Shown here: positions 16,702-26,775 of the stretch, piece by piece
How positions within the stretch are numbered: the stretch's first letter is position 1
How the letters are laid out: each line of letters begins with the position of its first letter
Assembly: GCA_030447945.1 (NCBI GenBank)
Contig: JAUJNV010000007.1
Span: 1-32,436, forward strand
From: Fimbriimonas sp.
GTDB lineage: Bacteria; Armatimonadota; Fimbriimonadia; Fimbriimonadales; Fimbriimonadaceae
Reading direction: 5' to 3'
Length of the DNA: 32,436 nucleotides
Made by a program: the position numbers and the translations under genes
Notes under the pieces: model-generated
Databases searched by the model: none
Told to the model about the DNA's origin: nothing
Seen by the model: the letters and a program-made list of their open reading frames with translations, nothing else

Positions 16702-17040
16702 ATGGCCTACCGCACCGACACGAAGGCACTTGTGCTGGCGATCCTGCAGGAGGGCCCGCAGCATGGCTACGGCATCTCGCGCGCCATTCGCGAACGGTCG
16801 TCGGAGATGCTGAAGCTTGGCGAGGGGCAGCTCTACCCGATCCTGCACGCGCTTGAGGAGCAGGGATGGATCGAAGGCGAATGGCAGATGCAGGAGGGAG
16901 ACCCGCCTAAGCGGGTTTACCGCATCACCTCCGCCGGATTTTCGGAGCTCACGAAGCGGGCGCGAGAATGGCAAGCGTTCACCGATGCGGTCGGACGGGT
17001 TCTCACGCCGAAGCCGGGCCTAGAGGGGAGCCATGACTGA
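16702..17040 (+). CDS. PadR family transcriptional regulator
   Basis: A 112-residue protein. Winged-helix signature: TKALVLAILQEGPQHGYGIS, EMLKLGEGQLYPILHALEEQ and GWIEGEWQ, then RVYRITSAGFSELTKRAREW. The LGEGQLYPILHALEE recognition helix is diagnostic for the PadR family. The C-terminal helix is short, as in small PadR-s1-type members that dimerise. The start at ATG 16702 coincides with the family's usual N-terminus. The gene overlaps the following HAAS-domain gene by 8 bases, a common pairing in which the repressor controls its membrane-protein partner. The operator palindrome lies directly upstream. Confidence 0.92.
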   Translation: MAYRTDTKALVLAILQEGPQHGYGISRAIRERSSEMLKLGEGQLYPILHALEEQGWIEGEWQMQEGDPPKRVYRITSAGFSELTKRAREWQAFTDAVGRVLTPKPGLEGSHD

Positions 17041-18034
17041 GCGGTTTGAGCTTTACCTGGCCGATGTATCGCGCCGGCTCCACCGGATCGATGAGAATCG
17101 ACGGACCGAGATCGTGGCGGAGCTGCGGGCCCACCTGATCCTCAGCCAACGCAGTGGCATCGACGAGTTGGGGATGAGCGAGGAGGAATCCGCCCGGGCC
17201 GCCCTTCGCTCGCTGGGAGCTACGCGTAACGTCGCCGAGGATCTCGTTCGGCAGGAGACCGGAACAAGCACGCGCTCTTCGTGGCGTCTCGTCCGATGGG
17301 CTATTCTCGCCGATCTCGCGTTCACTTGGTCGGTGCTGCTGATATCCCTGTCGCCGGGGTCCTACCTGGGCCCTTCCTCACTTGCGGTGGTGGCGCTCCT
17401 TATGCCCCTCGCCCCGGCCATCTTCGCGGTTGCCGTTAACCGGAGCCGCCGGTGGCTGCTCTTCCCCATGGCGGCTTCGGTGCTCCTTTCGGGGTTGCTG
17501 TGTGCGGTGGTGGGCTCGTCCTCTTGGTATGCGGGAAGAGTGGCCGCGGCGACGGCTTCTTTGGGCCCGGACCACACTCATGAAGCCTGGCTGCGTCGCC
17601 TCGACCGAGAACTCGCACTCGCGAAATCCGGCGCCGAAGGTCTCTCAAGGGATCCCAACCCCTACCGCTACCTGAATGGGTACCGCGCTCCGAAGTGGGT
17701 CGAATCCGAAAGCCGCTTTGTGCTGGCGTACATCCCGGTGTCCCTTCCTGGTCCCACGACTCGTCAATTGCAAGATATGCCCGTGCCCACGGTCGCTGAA
17801 GCCGCGCGCTTGTGGCGCACCCATGGGCGGGAGTGGGTCGCTCAACTGGAACGCCAACGAGCGGATGGTCTGCGACCGGCTTCCGAATGGCCCCGGCTGG
17901 GCGACTTCCTACGTATGATGCTCCTGGATGCGTCTTTACGAATCGTCCAACTGGCCGCCGTAAACGGTCTGATCTTAGCTTGGTTCAAGCGTCGGCGACA
18001 CCGTCTCACGCGCCGGGACCCTCATCTGGCGTGA
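17033..18034 (+). CDS. HAAS/DUF1700-type membrane protein paired with PadR
   Basis: A 333-residue protein. The N-terminal 70 residues, FELYLADVSRRLHRIDENRR then EIVAELRAHLI and ARAALRSLGATRNVAEDLV, form the alpha-helical HAAS domain found next to PadR regulators. Membrane segments follow near residues 87-107 (AILADLAFTWSVLLI), 115-135 (SSLAVVALLMPLAPAIFAVAV) and 140-165 (LLFPMAASVLLSGLLCAVVG). A soluble, probably extracytoplasmic region (about 170-300) comes next, and the last hydrophobic helix is LAAVNGLILAW. The start overlaps the PadR gene, so the two are translationally coupled and under the same operator. The role of HAAS proteins is poorly known; stress or envelope signalling is possible but not shown. 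Confidence 0.8.
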   Translation: MTERFELYLADVSRRLHRIDENRRTEIVAELRAHLILSQRSGIDELGMSEEESARAALRSLGATRNVAEDLVRQETGTSTRSSWRLVRWAILADLAFTWSVLLISLSPGSYLGPSSLAVVALLMPLAPAIFAVAVNRSRRWLLFPMAASVLLSGLLCAVVGSSSWYAGRVAAATASLGPDHTHEAWLRRLDRELALAKSGAEGLSRDPNPYRYLNGYRAPKWVESESRFVLAYIPVSLPGPTTRQLQDMPVPTVAEAARLWRTHGREWVAQLERQRADGLRPASEWPRLGDFLRMMLLDASLRIVQLAAVNGLILAWFKRRRHRLTRRDPHLA

Positions 18035-18109
18035 GTGAAGGAAACGACGTCGTGCCGCCGTCAGGCTGGACAACTGGCTGGGCGATAGTCTCGGTTCACA
18101 TACGGTTCA

Positions 18110-18277
18110 TTCCAAACCCCTTTGGAGTGCGGCGACCCTGTCCTAATAGAACATGGGCCGCTTTCCCCAGCGCGACCTGGCGCGCGTTCTCCGGGCGAGA
18201 GGCGGTAGGAGAAAGACGGCGTCAGGCCGCCTTACGGAAAGCGGCGCCAGGTCGCCGCACTCCAAAGGGGTTTGGAA
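18110..18277. repeat. 168-bp foldback element with perfect 28-bp inverted repeats
   Basis: Bases 18110-18137 and 18250-18277 are exact reverse complements (28 of 28; the left arm starts TTCCAAACCCC). Inside, GCCGCTTTCC (near 18157) pairs with GGAAAGCGGC (near 18237), and AGGCGG pairs with CCGCCT, so almost the whole element can fold into one long hairpin. It lies between convergent genes (the HAAS gene and the gene ending at 18340). No transposase frame is present, so it is MITE-like. Confidence 0.85.
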
Positions 18278-18301
18278 TAGACGGTCGGGCTCCGGCCACC
18301 A

Positions 18302-18324
18302 GGAGCCGGCATCCGTCTTGTTAG
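18302..18324. repeat. Repeat module A, also at 22611-22633
   Basis: A 23-base module ending GTCTTGTTAG that differs at one base from 22611-22633. Upstream of each copy, at 18143-18152 and 22547-22556, is the same 10-mer CTAATAGAAC. The 10-mer CTAATAGAAC and the terminal GTCTTGTTAG are imperfect inverted repeats of each other (7 of 10), as expected for the ends of a small non-autonomous element with variable interior. Confidence 0.55.
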
Positions 18325-18339
18325 CCGGGCACGCCGCTC

Positions 18340-19011
18340 CTAGAGCTTGGCCCAGCTCGGTGGGCGCAGGCGGTGTCCCCCTTCGATGCGTTTGCCGCCT
18401 CGCCACACGAACCGGCGGTAGCGCACGTCGCTCGCGCTTAGCTCCTCGGCCTGCTCTTCCCTGAAGGGGAACCCCTTAGGGTCGGTCGCGGCGTACCCCT
18501 CGATGTCGCCATTGGGACGGAAGCGCAGGCACATGGCGGAACCGAGGCGGGTGACCCGGCTTCGGTGGAAGAGCCACCCCTGGTGCGTCACGTAGTACGG
18601 GTCGAGATACCAGTGCGGGGGTCCTACGGGAGGATTTCCCGTCAGCCCGACGACGCGGCCTAAATCATCGATGGCGTCCGGCCGGAAGGGCAGCGTTTCC
18701 AGCTTACCGCTCGCGGTGGTGAACCCCACGATGTCTACGTAGCTCGGCTCACCCTTAATGATCGAGAAGACGCCGATGACCCGCCCTCGGCGGTTCCATG
18801 CGTCCTCATACACCTCCCACCCGAGCGGAACGCCCACGCCAGCCGCCCTCCCGTTGATGTAGGCCTGCCCCATCTCCGAAGGCCGGTATTCCTCTGGCCT
18901 GCCGAACTCCCTGTCGACCACCGCCTTAGGGGCGGGACGGATAGTGACCTTGTCGCGCGCCCGCGGAGGCAACAGAAGGTGGACGCTGACCAGTAGGACG
19001 GCAACGAGCAT
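18340..19011 (-). CDS. Secreted protein with HAF-like repeat region
   Basis: A 223-residue protein with a short hydrophobic N-terminus (LVAVLLVSVHLLLPP) that could be a signal peptide or anchor. The start ATG 19011 has AAGGA about 6 bases upstream. The segments INGRAAGVGVPLGWEVYEDA, IDDLGRVVGLTGNPPVG and GWLFHRSRVTRLGSAMCLRF then PNGDIEGYAATD have the rhythm of HAF extracellular repeats (AINxxGxVVGxS...FLWxxGxxxxLGT). These are known from secreted proteins of several environmental phyla, with no assigned biochemical role. A decayed second copy of this gene and its leader lies at 22135-22320. The HAF assignment is tentative; export is more certain. Confidence 0.6.
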   Translation of the reverse strand: MLVAVLLVSVHLLLPPRARDKVTIRPAPKAVVDREFGRPEEYRPSEMGQAYINGRAAGVGVPLGWEVYEDAWNRRGRVIGVFSIIKGEPSYVDIVGFTTASGKLETLPFRPDAIDDLGRVVGLTGNPPVGPPHWYLDPYYVTHQGWLFHRSRVTRLGSAMCLRFRPNGDIEGYAATDPKGFPFREEQAEELSASDVRYRRFVWRGGKRIEGGHRLRPPSWAKL

Positions 19012-19028
19012 GATGTTCCTTGATCTTC

Positions 19029-19085
19029 TGCCCTATGAGTGCAGAGCCGTGCGCAATTCGTTCACTCAGAGCTTGCGGCTCTACC
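19029..19085 (-). repeat. 57-bp duplicated leader element, copy 1
   Basis: Matches 22264-22320 without gaps at 47 of 57 bases. It ends 18 bases upstream of the ATG of the HAF-like gene, so it would be in its 5' leader or promoter. It contains the conserved core GAGCCGTGCG (19041 onward) in both copies. The remaining sequence to 19207 shows no gene. Confidence 0.6.
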
Positions 19086-19207
19086 TGTCCGCCCAGAAAC
19101 CGAGGAGCCCCGGCCAGGCTCCTGGCTAAGGCACCCTTGCCCTTCGATGTGACCAAGGGAGGAGCTCGGGCCCTCTACCGAGCCGCGGGCCTGAGACGGC
19201 CTCGCCT

Positions 19208-21211
<2,004 letters not shown>

Positions 21212-21590
21212 TGAGCGACATACCGTAATGGTGCGGCGAAATGGCCCGTTTTCCCCTATTTGGGCTAAAAATACCTACACCGTTGCGTCGCAGTGACGGG
21301 AAAGTGAGCGGAAAGTGAGCGACGCGGCGGGTCTCCGGGCCGTTTGACCTGCTCACCTCCAACGAGGCGGCGGTCACCCGCAGCGGCGGACGGTTCAGGG
21401 TTCAGGAAAGGGCTGTACCTCAACCCTCACCCGGCAACCACCCCCACGAACCGAGAGACTATAAGTCGCCCTTCGGCACGCGCCTACAAGAGCCCAGGCA
21501 TTTATGCCGGGCAGGAAGTCCATATGGATCATTGCGCGGCGGCGGCAGTCCTAGAAGTGAAGGTGCGACGACGCACCCGGGAGAATAAAG
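21212..21590. other. Divergent intergenic region with repeats and hairpins
   Basis: No gene is supported in these 379 bases. Contents: an 11-base direct repeat GGAAAGTGAGC near 21298-21320; heptamer repeats at 21392-21440; a possible -10 TATAAG at 21460-21465; and a hairpin GCCC(A)GGCAT/ATGCCGGGC at 21492-21512. A second hairpin GGTGCG/CGCACC (21562-21577) lies just before the ribosome-binding site of the gene at 21591. The two hairpins lie in its probable 5' leader. Confidence 0.5.
21392..21440. repeat. Heptamer repeats, partly inverted
   Basis: GGTTCAG twice (21392-21405), then TCAACCC TCACCCG GCAACCA (21420-21440). The period is 7, and the second block is approximately the complement of the first. 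The stretch GTACCTCAACCCTCA recurs at 29458-29472. Confidence 0.6.
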
Positions 21591-22258
21591 ATGTTACACA
21601 AGATCATGGCAGTTGGCGCGGCTGCGCTTATTGCTTTCACGATGAGCATCGGCATCGCCCAAGCGGACGGCAAGAAGACCCGCTTCGGCGAAACGATTTC
21701 CGTATCGAACGTTCCGGTGGTGATTCCCGCCGGTTGCCCAGGCCGGCACGCCCCTGATCCTGGACGGCGACGTGAAGCTCCGCATCGACGTCCACACGAC
21801 GGGCAGCGGCAAGCTGCACATCAAGGTCAAGCGCGCACGGCGGACCTGACGGCCACCGGGGCAGCCCCAGCGAGACCTTCCGCGTCAAGGGGAAGCTGAA
21901 CTTCCACGCCAAGATCGGCGACGACCGGGCGACGGCTAAGCTCCAAGCGATGGTGCGGCTCAAGGGGGACGACTCGAACACAAAGTTCAAGCTGCACGTC
22001 CCCCCCACCGTCACCCTGCCCGCTAACGGCACACCGGTCAACACGCTCCCCAAGGCCGAGCCCGACTGCGACGCGAAGCCCTCGGCCCTCGGCCGTAGGA
22101 GGGGCGGGCCCGGGGCCGCCCCCGCCACTCCTACAGCTTCGCCCACCTCGGTGGGCGAAGTGGACTCCTCGCCCGCCACCGCCAGGCAGGGACGGATAGT
22201 CGCCTCGTCACGCACTCGCGGGGTGAGGGAAGGGGGTGCTTACCGGAATGATCCTTAA
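21591..22258 (+). CDS. Small secreted protein of unknown function (at least two frameshifts)
   Basis: ATG 21591 has GGGAG 7 bases upstream. The signal peptide is LHKIMAVGAAALIAFTMSIG ending IAQA/DG. Frames must be joined near 21735 (extra T) and near 21848. The mature chain reads KKTRFGETISVSNVPVVIPAG, AQAGTPLILDGDVKLRIDVH, GSGKLHIKVKRA, SETFRVKGKLNFHAKIGDDR, KLQAMVRLKGDDSNTKFKLH and VPPTVTLPANGTPVNTLPKA. It is rich in alternating hydrophobic and charged beta-strand patterns, with no cysteine pair or known motif. As read, the last frame is open to 22258, but a strong hairpin starting at 22095 and a TAG at 22096-22098 suggest the true end is near 22098 after one more indel. Family not recognised; a beta-sandwich envelope protein is a guess. 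Confidence 0.5.
22095..22134. terminator. GC-rich hairpin at the 3' end of the secreted-protein gene
   Basis: GTAGGAGGGGCGGG (22095-22108) pairs with CCCGCCACTCCTAC (22121-22134) with few mismatches. A possible TAG stop lies in its left arm. There is no T tract. Confidence 0.5.
22135..22258 (-). pseudogene. Internally deleted remnant of a paralogue of the gene at 18340
   Basis: On the minus strand the sequence reads LPSPRECVTRRLSVPAW, then directly RPPRWAKL and stop. The intact gene begins LLPPRARDKVTIRPAPK and ends LRPPSWAKL and stop. The two ends are therefore preserved while about 180 internal codons are missing. The start codon is lost (ATT in place of ATG). The matching leader element lies just upstream at 22264-22320. 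Confidence 0.5.
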
Positions 22259-22263
22259 GTGCC

Positions 22264-22320
22264 TGTCCTAAGAGTGACGAGCCGTGCGTAATTCGCTCAC
22301 TCGTAGCTTGCGGTTCAACC
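22264..22320 (-). repeat. 57-bp duplicated leader element, copy 2
   Basis: The partner of 19029-19085 (82% identical, no gaps). Located immediately upstream of the deleted paralogue, so leader and gene were duplicated together. Confidence 0.6.
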
Positions 22321-22808
22321 TTTTCATACTGGACCCACGGGCCCTGGCAACGTTCGCGGATGAGGCGCGGGATCGAGCGGATGTGACGCACGGCCGGTTC
22401 CCCTGTCCCCCGCCGACTTCGCGGCCAAGACAAACCAAGGCGAGTCGAAAGGCACAACCGGCGGCACATCTCGCGCCCCGTCGTGCAAAACCCGGAAAGA
22501 GTCGGGGGCGAGCGGGTTCGGGAAAGCGGAAAGACACTGAGAGCCTCTAATAGAACCTACGCGGAGCGCGGGCTTCAGCCCGCACCAGGCTCGCGGGCTT
22601 TAGCCCGGCGGGAGCCGGCATCGGTCTTGTTAGAAGCTCGTATAGGGGAGATCGTTTGCCGTCAAGCCTATCCGCCGTTCTCGCCCCTTTTTTCGCTGAT
22701 CAAATCTTTAAGTAATGATCGGGTTGTCAAGTACCGATGATATGCATGTGAGGGAGAGCAACGTACTACAGCGCGTTCACTTCCCTGTTACATCTATGGG
22801 GTACCGCG
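22321..22808. other. Intergenic region with palindromes and an AT-richer promoter zone
   Basis: No gene is supported. Two hairpins stand side by side: GCGGGCT/AGCCCGC (22568-22583) and CGGGCT/AGCCCG (22594-22607). They are followed by repeat module A (22611-22633; element start CTAATAGAAC at 22547). From 22680 to 22760 the DNA is unusually AT-rich for this window. It includes TTGTCA at 22724-22729, a possible -35 box for the downstream kinase operon, but a matching -10 box is not clear. Confidence 0.45.
22611..22633. repeat. Repeat module A, second copy
   Basis: Identical to 18302-18324 except for one base. Here the element from CTAATAGAAC (22547) to GTCTTGTTAG (22633) is 87 bases, against 182 bases at the first site, so the interior differs. 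Confidence 0.55.
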
Positions 22809-25333
22809 ATGCCGCGCCAAGCTGTCAACCCTAAGCGCCTGTCGTTTCCCGTACTGGCGTGCTTCACGATGGCCGCGGTCGCCGCCGCCGCGTTGCTAGG
22901 GTGGGCCCTTAACAATCCGCACCTCAAGAGCATCGTTCCGGGCGTGACCTCGATGAATCCCGGCACCGCGGTGTGCTTCATCCTGCTGGCGGTCTCTCTG
23001 AGGCTCCTCATGGGCGCTCCGAGCCCTCGGGCGAGGCGGTGCGCTCAGGCGTGCGCCGGTGTCGTCGTCGCCCTCACCGCATCCAAGTTCGTCGGGATCT
23101 TCCTGGGAGCCCAATATGGCTTCGACACATGGCTGTTTCGGAGCCGGCTCGACGCTCAGTTGCCGATGCCGAACCGCTTGGCTCCCAACACGGCTGCGGC
23201 CCTGCTGCTCGGCGGTTTTTCGCTGATTTTCCTGGACTACGAGACCAAGCGGGGGCAGCGCCCGGCTCAGTACCTGGTCGTCCTCGTCGGCCTCGTCGCG
23301 GAGCTCACCCTCATCGGCTACGCCTTCAATGTCGGTGCCTTAGGCGGTGTGCCCAACTTCATCCCGATGGCGCTGTCCACGAGCCTCCTGTTCATCGTGT
23401 TCTCGCTGGGCGTCTTGGCGAGTAGGCCGGACAAGGGTTGGGTCGCCGTGGTGACGGGAGACACGCTCGGGGGCAGGATGGCGCGGAAGCTGTTGCCCGT
23501 TTGCTTCGTGATTCCTCTCGTGCTCGGGGCGCTTGCGCAGATGGGCCATAGCGCCGGACTCTACGGGGAGCAGATGGACGAGGCGCTCTATGCCGCCAGT
23601 TGCACCGGGGTGCTGACGGCGATCATCTGGCTGAACGCGAAGTACCTCGCGAGGACGGACCAGCAGCGGCAGGAAGCCGGCGCTGCCCTGCGCGCGGCGC
23701 ACGAAGAGCTGGAGCGGCGCGTGGAGCAGCGGACCGCCGAGCTGGCGGAGGCGAACGCGGCGCTTCAGGCCGAAGTCGCCGAGCGCGCGCAGGCCGAGGC
23801 CCAGATCAAAGAGCAGAAAGCGTTTCTGCGCAACGTGATCAACAACGATCCGAACCTGATCTTCGTCAAGGACAGCGACGGGCGGTACACACTGGCCAAC
23901 GAAGCCGTGGCCGAGTTCTTTGGCACCAGCGTCGAGGAAGTCATCGGGAAATCCGAGCTGGAGCTGGGGCGGGACGCCGAGCAAGTCAGCCGGCACTTAG
24001 ACGCCGACCGCGAAGTCATGACTTACCTGGAGGACCGCTTCATTCCCGAAGAAGCCGCCGCCGATGCGTCGGGAAACGTCCGCTGGCTCCAGACGGTGAA
24101 GAGGCCGCTCCTCTCCGCGGACGGTAAGGCACGCCAAGTCCTCGGCATCGCGTGTGACATCACCGGCCACCGACAGGCGGAAGCCGCCCTGCGGCAGAGC
24201 CAGGAGCGGTACCGCGCCTTCGTGTCCCACAGCTCGGAGGCGATCTGGTGCTTCGAGCTGGACGTGCCCATTGACGTGGAGTCGGCCGTGGAGGAGCAAG
24301 TTGCGGCGTTTCTAGAGCGCGGCTACCTGGTGGAGTGCAACGATGCCATGGCCCGGATGTACGGGTGCGCGGGCGCCGCGGATCTGGAGGGAACGCGGCT
24401 CTCGATGCTTCTCGACCCGTTCACCCCCGCAAACATCGAGTTCCTCAGCGCGTTCGTGCGCTCCGGCTACCGGCTCAGCGACGTCCCTTCGGAGGAGAGC
24501 GACATCAACGGGAACCGCAAGCTCTTCGTGAACAGCCTGGTGGGGATCGTCGAGAGCGGCAGGATTCTTCGCGCCTGGGGAGTGCAGCGCGACGTTACCG
24601 AACAGAGAGAGCTGGAGGCGAAATTCGCCCAGTCGGAAAAGCTGGCGGCGCTCGGGGAGATGGTGGCCGGAGTCGTGCATGAGATCAACAACCCCCTCAG
24701 CGCGATCTCCGGCAACGCCCAGCTTCTGGAGCTGTACCCGGACGAGAAGGTCCGGAAGAGGGGGGAAACGATCCAGCGGATGACGGATCGCGCAACGCGT
24801 ATCATCCGCTCCCTGCTGACCTTCGCCCGGGGAGACGACGGCGAGCGGAGGCCCGCTTCGCTGAACGCCGCCGTGGAGGGGACGCTCGAAGTCTGCGGGT
24901 ACAAGCTGCGCAAGGCCGACGTGCAACTGGATCTGGATCTGGCCGAACCGCCCCCGCACGCCATCTGCAACGAACATCAGATCCAGCAGGTGATCCTGAA
25001 TCTGGTGAACAACGCGGAGCACGCCCTGCGCGGGCGGAAGGAAATGACAAGCGCATCACCATCCGAACGGGAACTACCCCTGGACCGGAAGGGGTAGTCG
25101 CGTTTATCTCGGTGGCCGACAACGGTCCGGGCATTCCCGAGAGCATCCGCCATCGGCTTTTCGATCCTTTCTTCTCGACGAAAGAAATCGGGGAAGGAAC
25201 CGGCCTGGGGCTCTCGATATGCCACGGCATCGCCGACGCCCACGGCGGCTCGCTCTCTCTCGACTCGGAGGAGGGGGGCACGACGTTCGTTTTATCGCTG
25301 CCGGCCTTCGAGGCATCGCAGCAAGCAGCCTAG
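22809..25333 (+). CDS. Membrane PAS sensor histidine kinase (one frameshift)
   Basis: About 840 residues after joining frames. The N-terminal sensor (residues 12-280) has seven or eight hydrophobic helices, including VLACFTMAAVAAAALLGWAL, YLVVLVGLVAELTLIGYAF and LLFIVFSLGVLA, resembling integral-membrane sensory domains. A coiled coil (RAAHEELERRVEQRTAELAE) and two PAS domains follow (about 340-460 and 465-600; VLGIACDITGHRQAE and WGVQRDVTEQRELE). The kinase core has AGVVHEINNPLSAISGN with phospho-acceptor His624, and NEHQIQQVILNLVNNAEHAL (N box). The frame then breaks near 25040 and resumes as NDKRITIRTGTTPGPEGVV. The G1 box DNGPGIP, F box DPFFSTK and G2 box GTGLGLSICHGIADAHGG complete the ATPase domain. 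The stop is 8 bases before the response-regulator gene, its probable partner. The ligand sensed is unknown. Confidence 0.88.
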
Positions 25334-25341
25334 GGAGAAGC

Positions 25342-26429
25342 ATGGCAAAGCAGCCTCACCGAATTCTCGTTGTCGGCGATGAGCCCGATGTCGCGGAAGT
25401 GCTCGCCGCCGGGCTCGAGGTCATGGGGTTCGAGGTGACGGTGGCTTCCAGCGGCGACGAGGCCCTGTTACGTCTGAGCGAGGAGGCCTTCGAGGCGATG
25501 CTCACCGACGTGCACATGCCCCGGATGAGGGGAGACGAGCTTCAGCGGAGGGCACGCGCGGCCGATCCGGATCTGGCCGTGCTGATGATCACGGCCGCGA
25601 GTGACGCCAGCCTGGCCGTCGAGTGCCTCAAAGAGGGCGTGTTCGACTACATGGCGAAGCCGTTCAACCTGAAGGACGTCGCCGCGCGCGTCGAGAAGGC
25701 GATCGAGCGCAGAGCGCTGATCCAGGAGAATCGGGCTCATCAGTCTGACCTTGAAGCGCGGGTGGCGGAGCAGGCGAGCGAGATCGAGAAGTGTTCCAGT
25801 CCTCGCTCCGGGCGCTCAACCACGCGCTTGAGGCGAAGGACGAGTACACCCGCAACCACTCGTTCCACGTGTCCGAGCTATCGGTAGCGCTGGCGAAGAG
25901 ACTCCGGCCCAGTGCCGCTGCCTACCACGAGATGCTTCGGGTCGCGGCGCTGTTTCACGACATCGGCAAGATCGGGGTTCCCGAGGTCGTCTTGAACAAG
26001 CCCGGCAAGCTGACCGAGGAGGAGTTCGCGCACATCCAGAAGCATCCGGAGATCGGCGAGACGATCTTGCGACCGCTGTTCGCGGATCCGGACGTGCTCT
26101 CGATCATCCGCAATCACCACGAGCGGTGGGACGGAGGCGGGTATCCGGACGGGCTCAAGGGCGAGGCCATCCCATTCGGGGCGCGGATCGTCGCGGTCGC
26201 CGACTCGTACGACGCCATGACCAGCGCCCGCTCCTATCGAGCCGGAATGGATCCTGAGCGCGCCCTCGACATCCTCGCGAAGGGCGCGGGCACCCAGTGG
26301 GACCCGGAGATCGTAGGGGCGCTCCTCGGCCTCGCCGACGCCGACGAGCTGACGGAGCTGGCGAACCGCCCGAGCCCCTCTCTCAAAGACGAAGACGCTC
26401 TGGGCCGCTCGATCCATCGCGCCGCCTGA
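25342..26429 (+). CDS. Response regulator with HD-GYP output (one frameshift)
   Basis: ATG 25342 has GGGAG 5 bases upstream, overlapping the end of the kinase operon member. The receiver domain spans residues 1-125: ILVVGDEPDVAEVL, phospho-acceptor Asp56 in MLTDVHMPRM, and MITAAS and DYMAKPF supplying the Thr and Lys. The usual first acidic residue is Gly (GDE instead of DDE). A coiled linker (DLEARVAEQASEIEK) leads to a break at 25789-25791, where one base is missing. The frame resumes FQSSLRALNHALEAKDEYTR into the HD-GYP domain: LFHDIGKIGVPEVVLNKP, HHERWDGGGYPDGLKGEAIP and VADSYDAMTSARSYRAG. All catalytic motifs are present. Phosphorylation by the upstream kinase would control c-di-GMP hydrolysis. 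The joined length is about 362 residues. Confidence 0.88.
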
Positions 26430-26430
26430 T

Positions 26431-26480
26431 GGGTGATGGGTGATATCTGATGGCTGAGAGATCCGGATCACCCATCACCC
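26431..26480. terminator. Bidirectional heptamer hairpin abutting two stop codons
   Basis: Arms GGGTGATGGGTGAT (26431-26444) and its exact complement (26467-26480), 14 bp, each two GGGTGAT heptamers. It starts one base after the TGA of the response regulator (26427-26429). On the minus strand its outer edge touches a TAG (26483-26481) that ends a coding-like frame. Confidence 0.7.
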
Positions 26481-26775
26481 CTACACTGCCGCCGCCCGCC
26501 CGCCGACAATTAAGGGCAGCATGTTCGGCTTCAGGTTAGTGAGCTTGGTGCCGGTGATGACGTCTTGCGGCACGTTCATTCGGTTTCTTCGCGGGTCGTC
26601 GCTGCTGAGCCTTGCCGGTCACTTCCGGCACCACTTCGGAGTCGGGTTTGACCAGCGCCGGTGGAGCGGAGAGACCCCACCCGCCCACCGGGACAGCCCG
26701 CGCCACTTACGAACTTCCCGAAGTCGCGCACGGCGAGCCGCGGTAGGTCCGGCGGTGCGGCCACCGGACGGGCCG
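26481..26775 (-). pseudogene. Frameshifted coding remnant of unknown family
   Basis: Downstream of the nuclease gene, the minus strand reads PPDLPRLAVRDFGKFV, then in other frames VGGWGLSAPPALVKPDSEVV, PEVTGKAQQRRPAKKPNE and NVPQDVITGTKLTNLKPN followed by MLPLIVGGRAAAV and TAG at 26483-26481. The pieces look like continuous coding sequence broken by two or three indels, and the stop touches the terminator hairpin as at other convergent ends here. No start codon or domain is recognised. It could be the 3' end of a longer nuclease reading frame or a separate small gene. Confidence 0.35.

Noticed and set aside
18143..18406. Short minus-strand frame across the foldback element
   Set aside because: It translates the inverted repeat and has no start signal or similarity to a known family.
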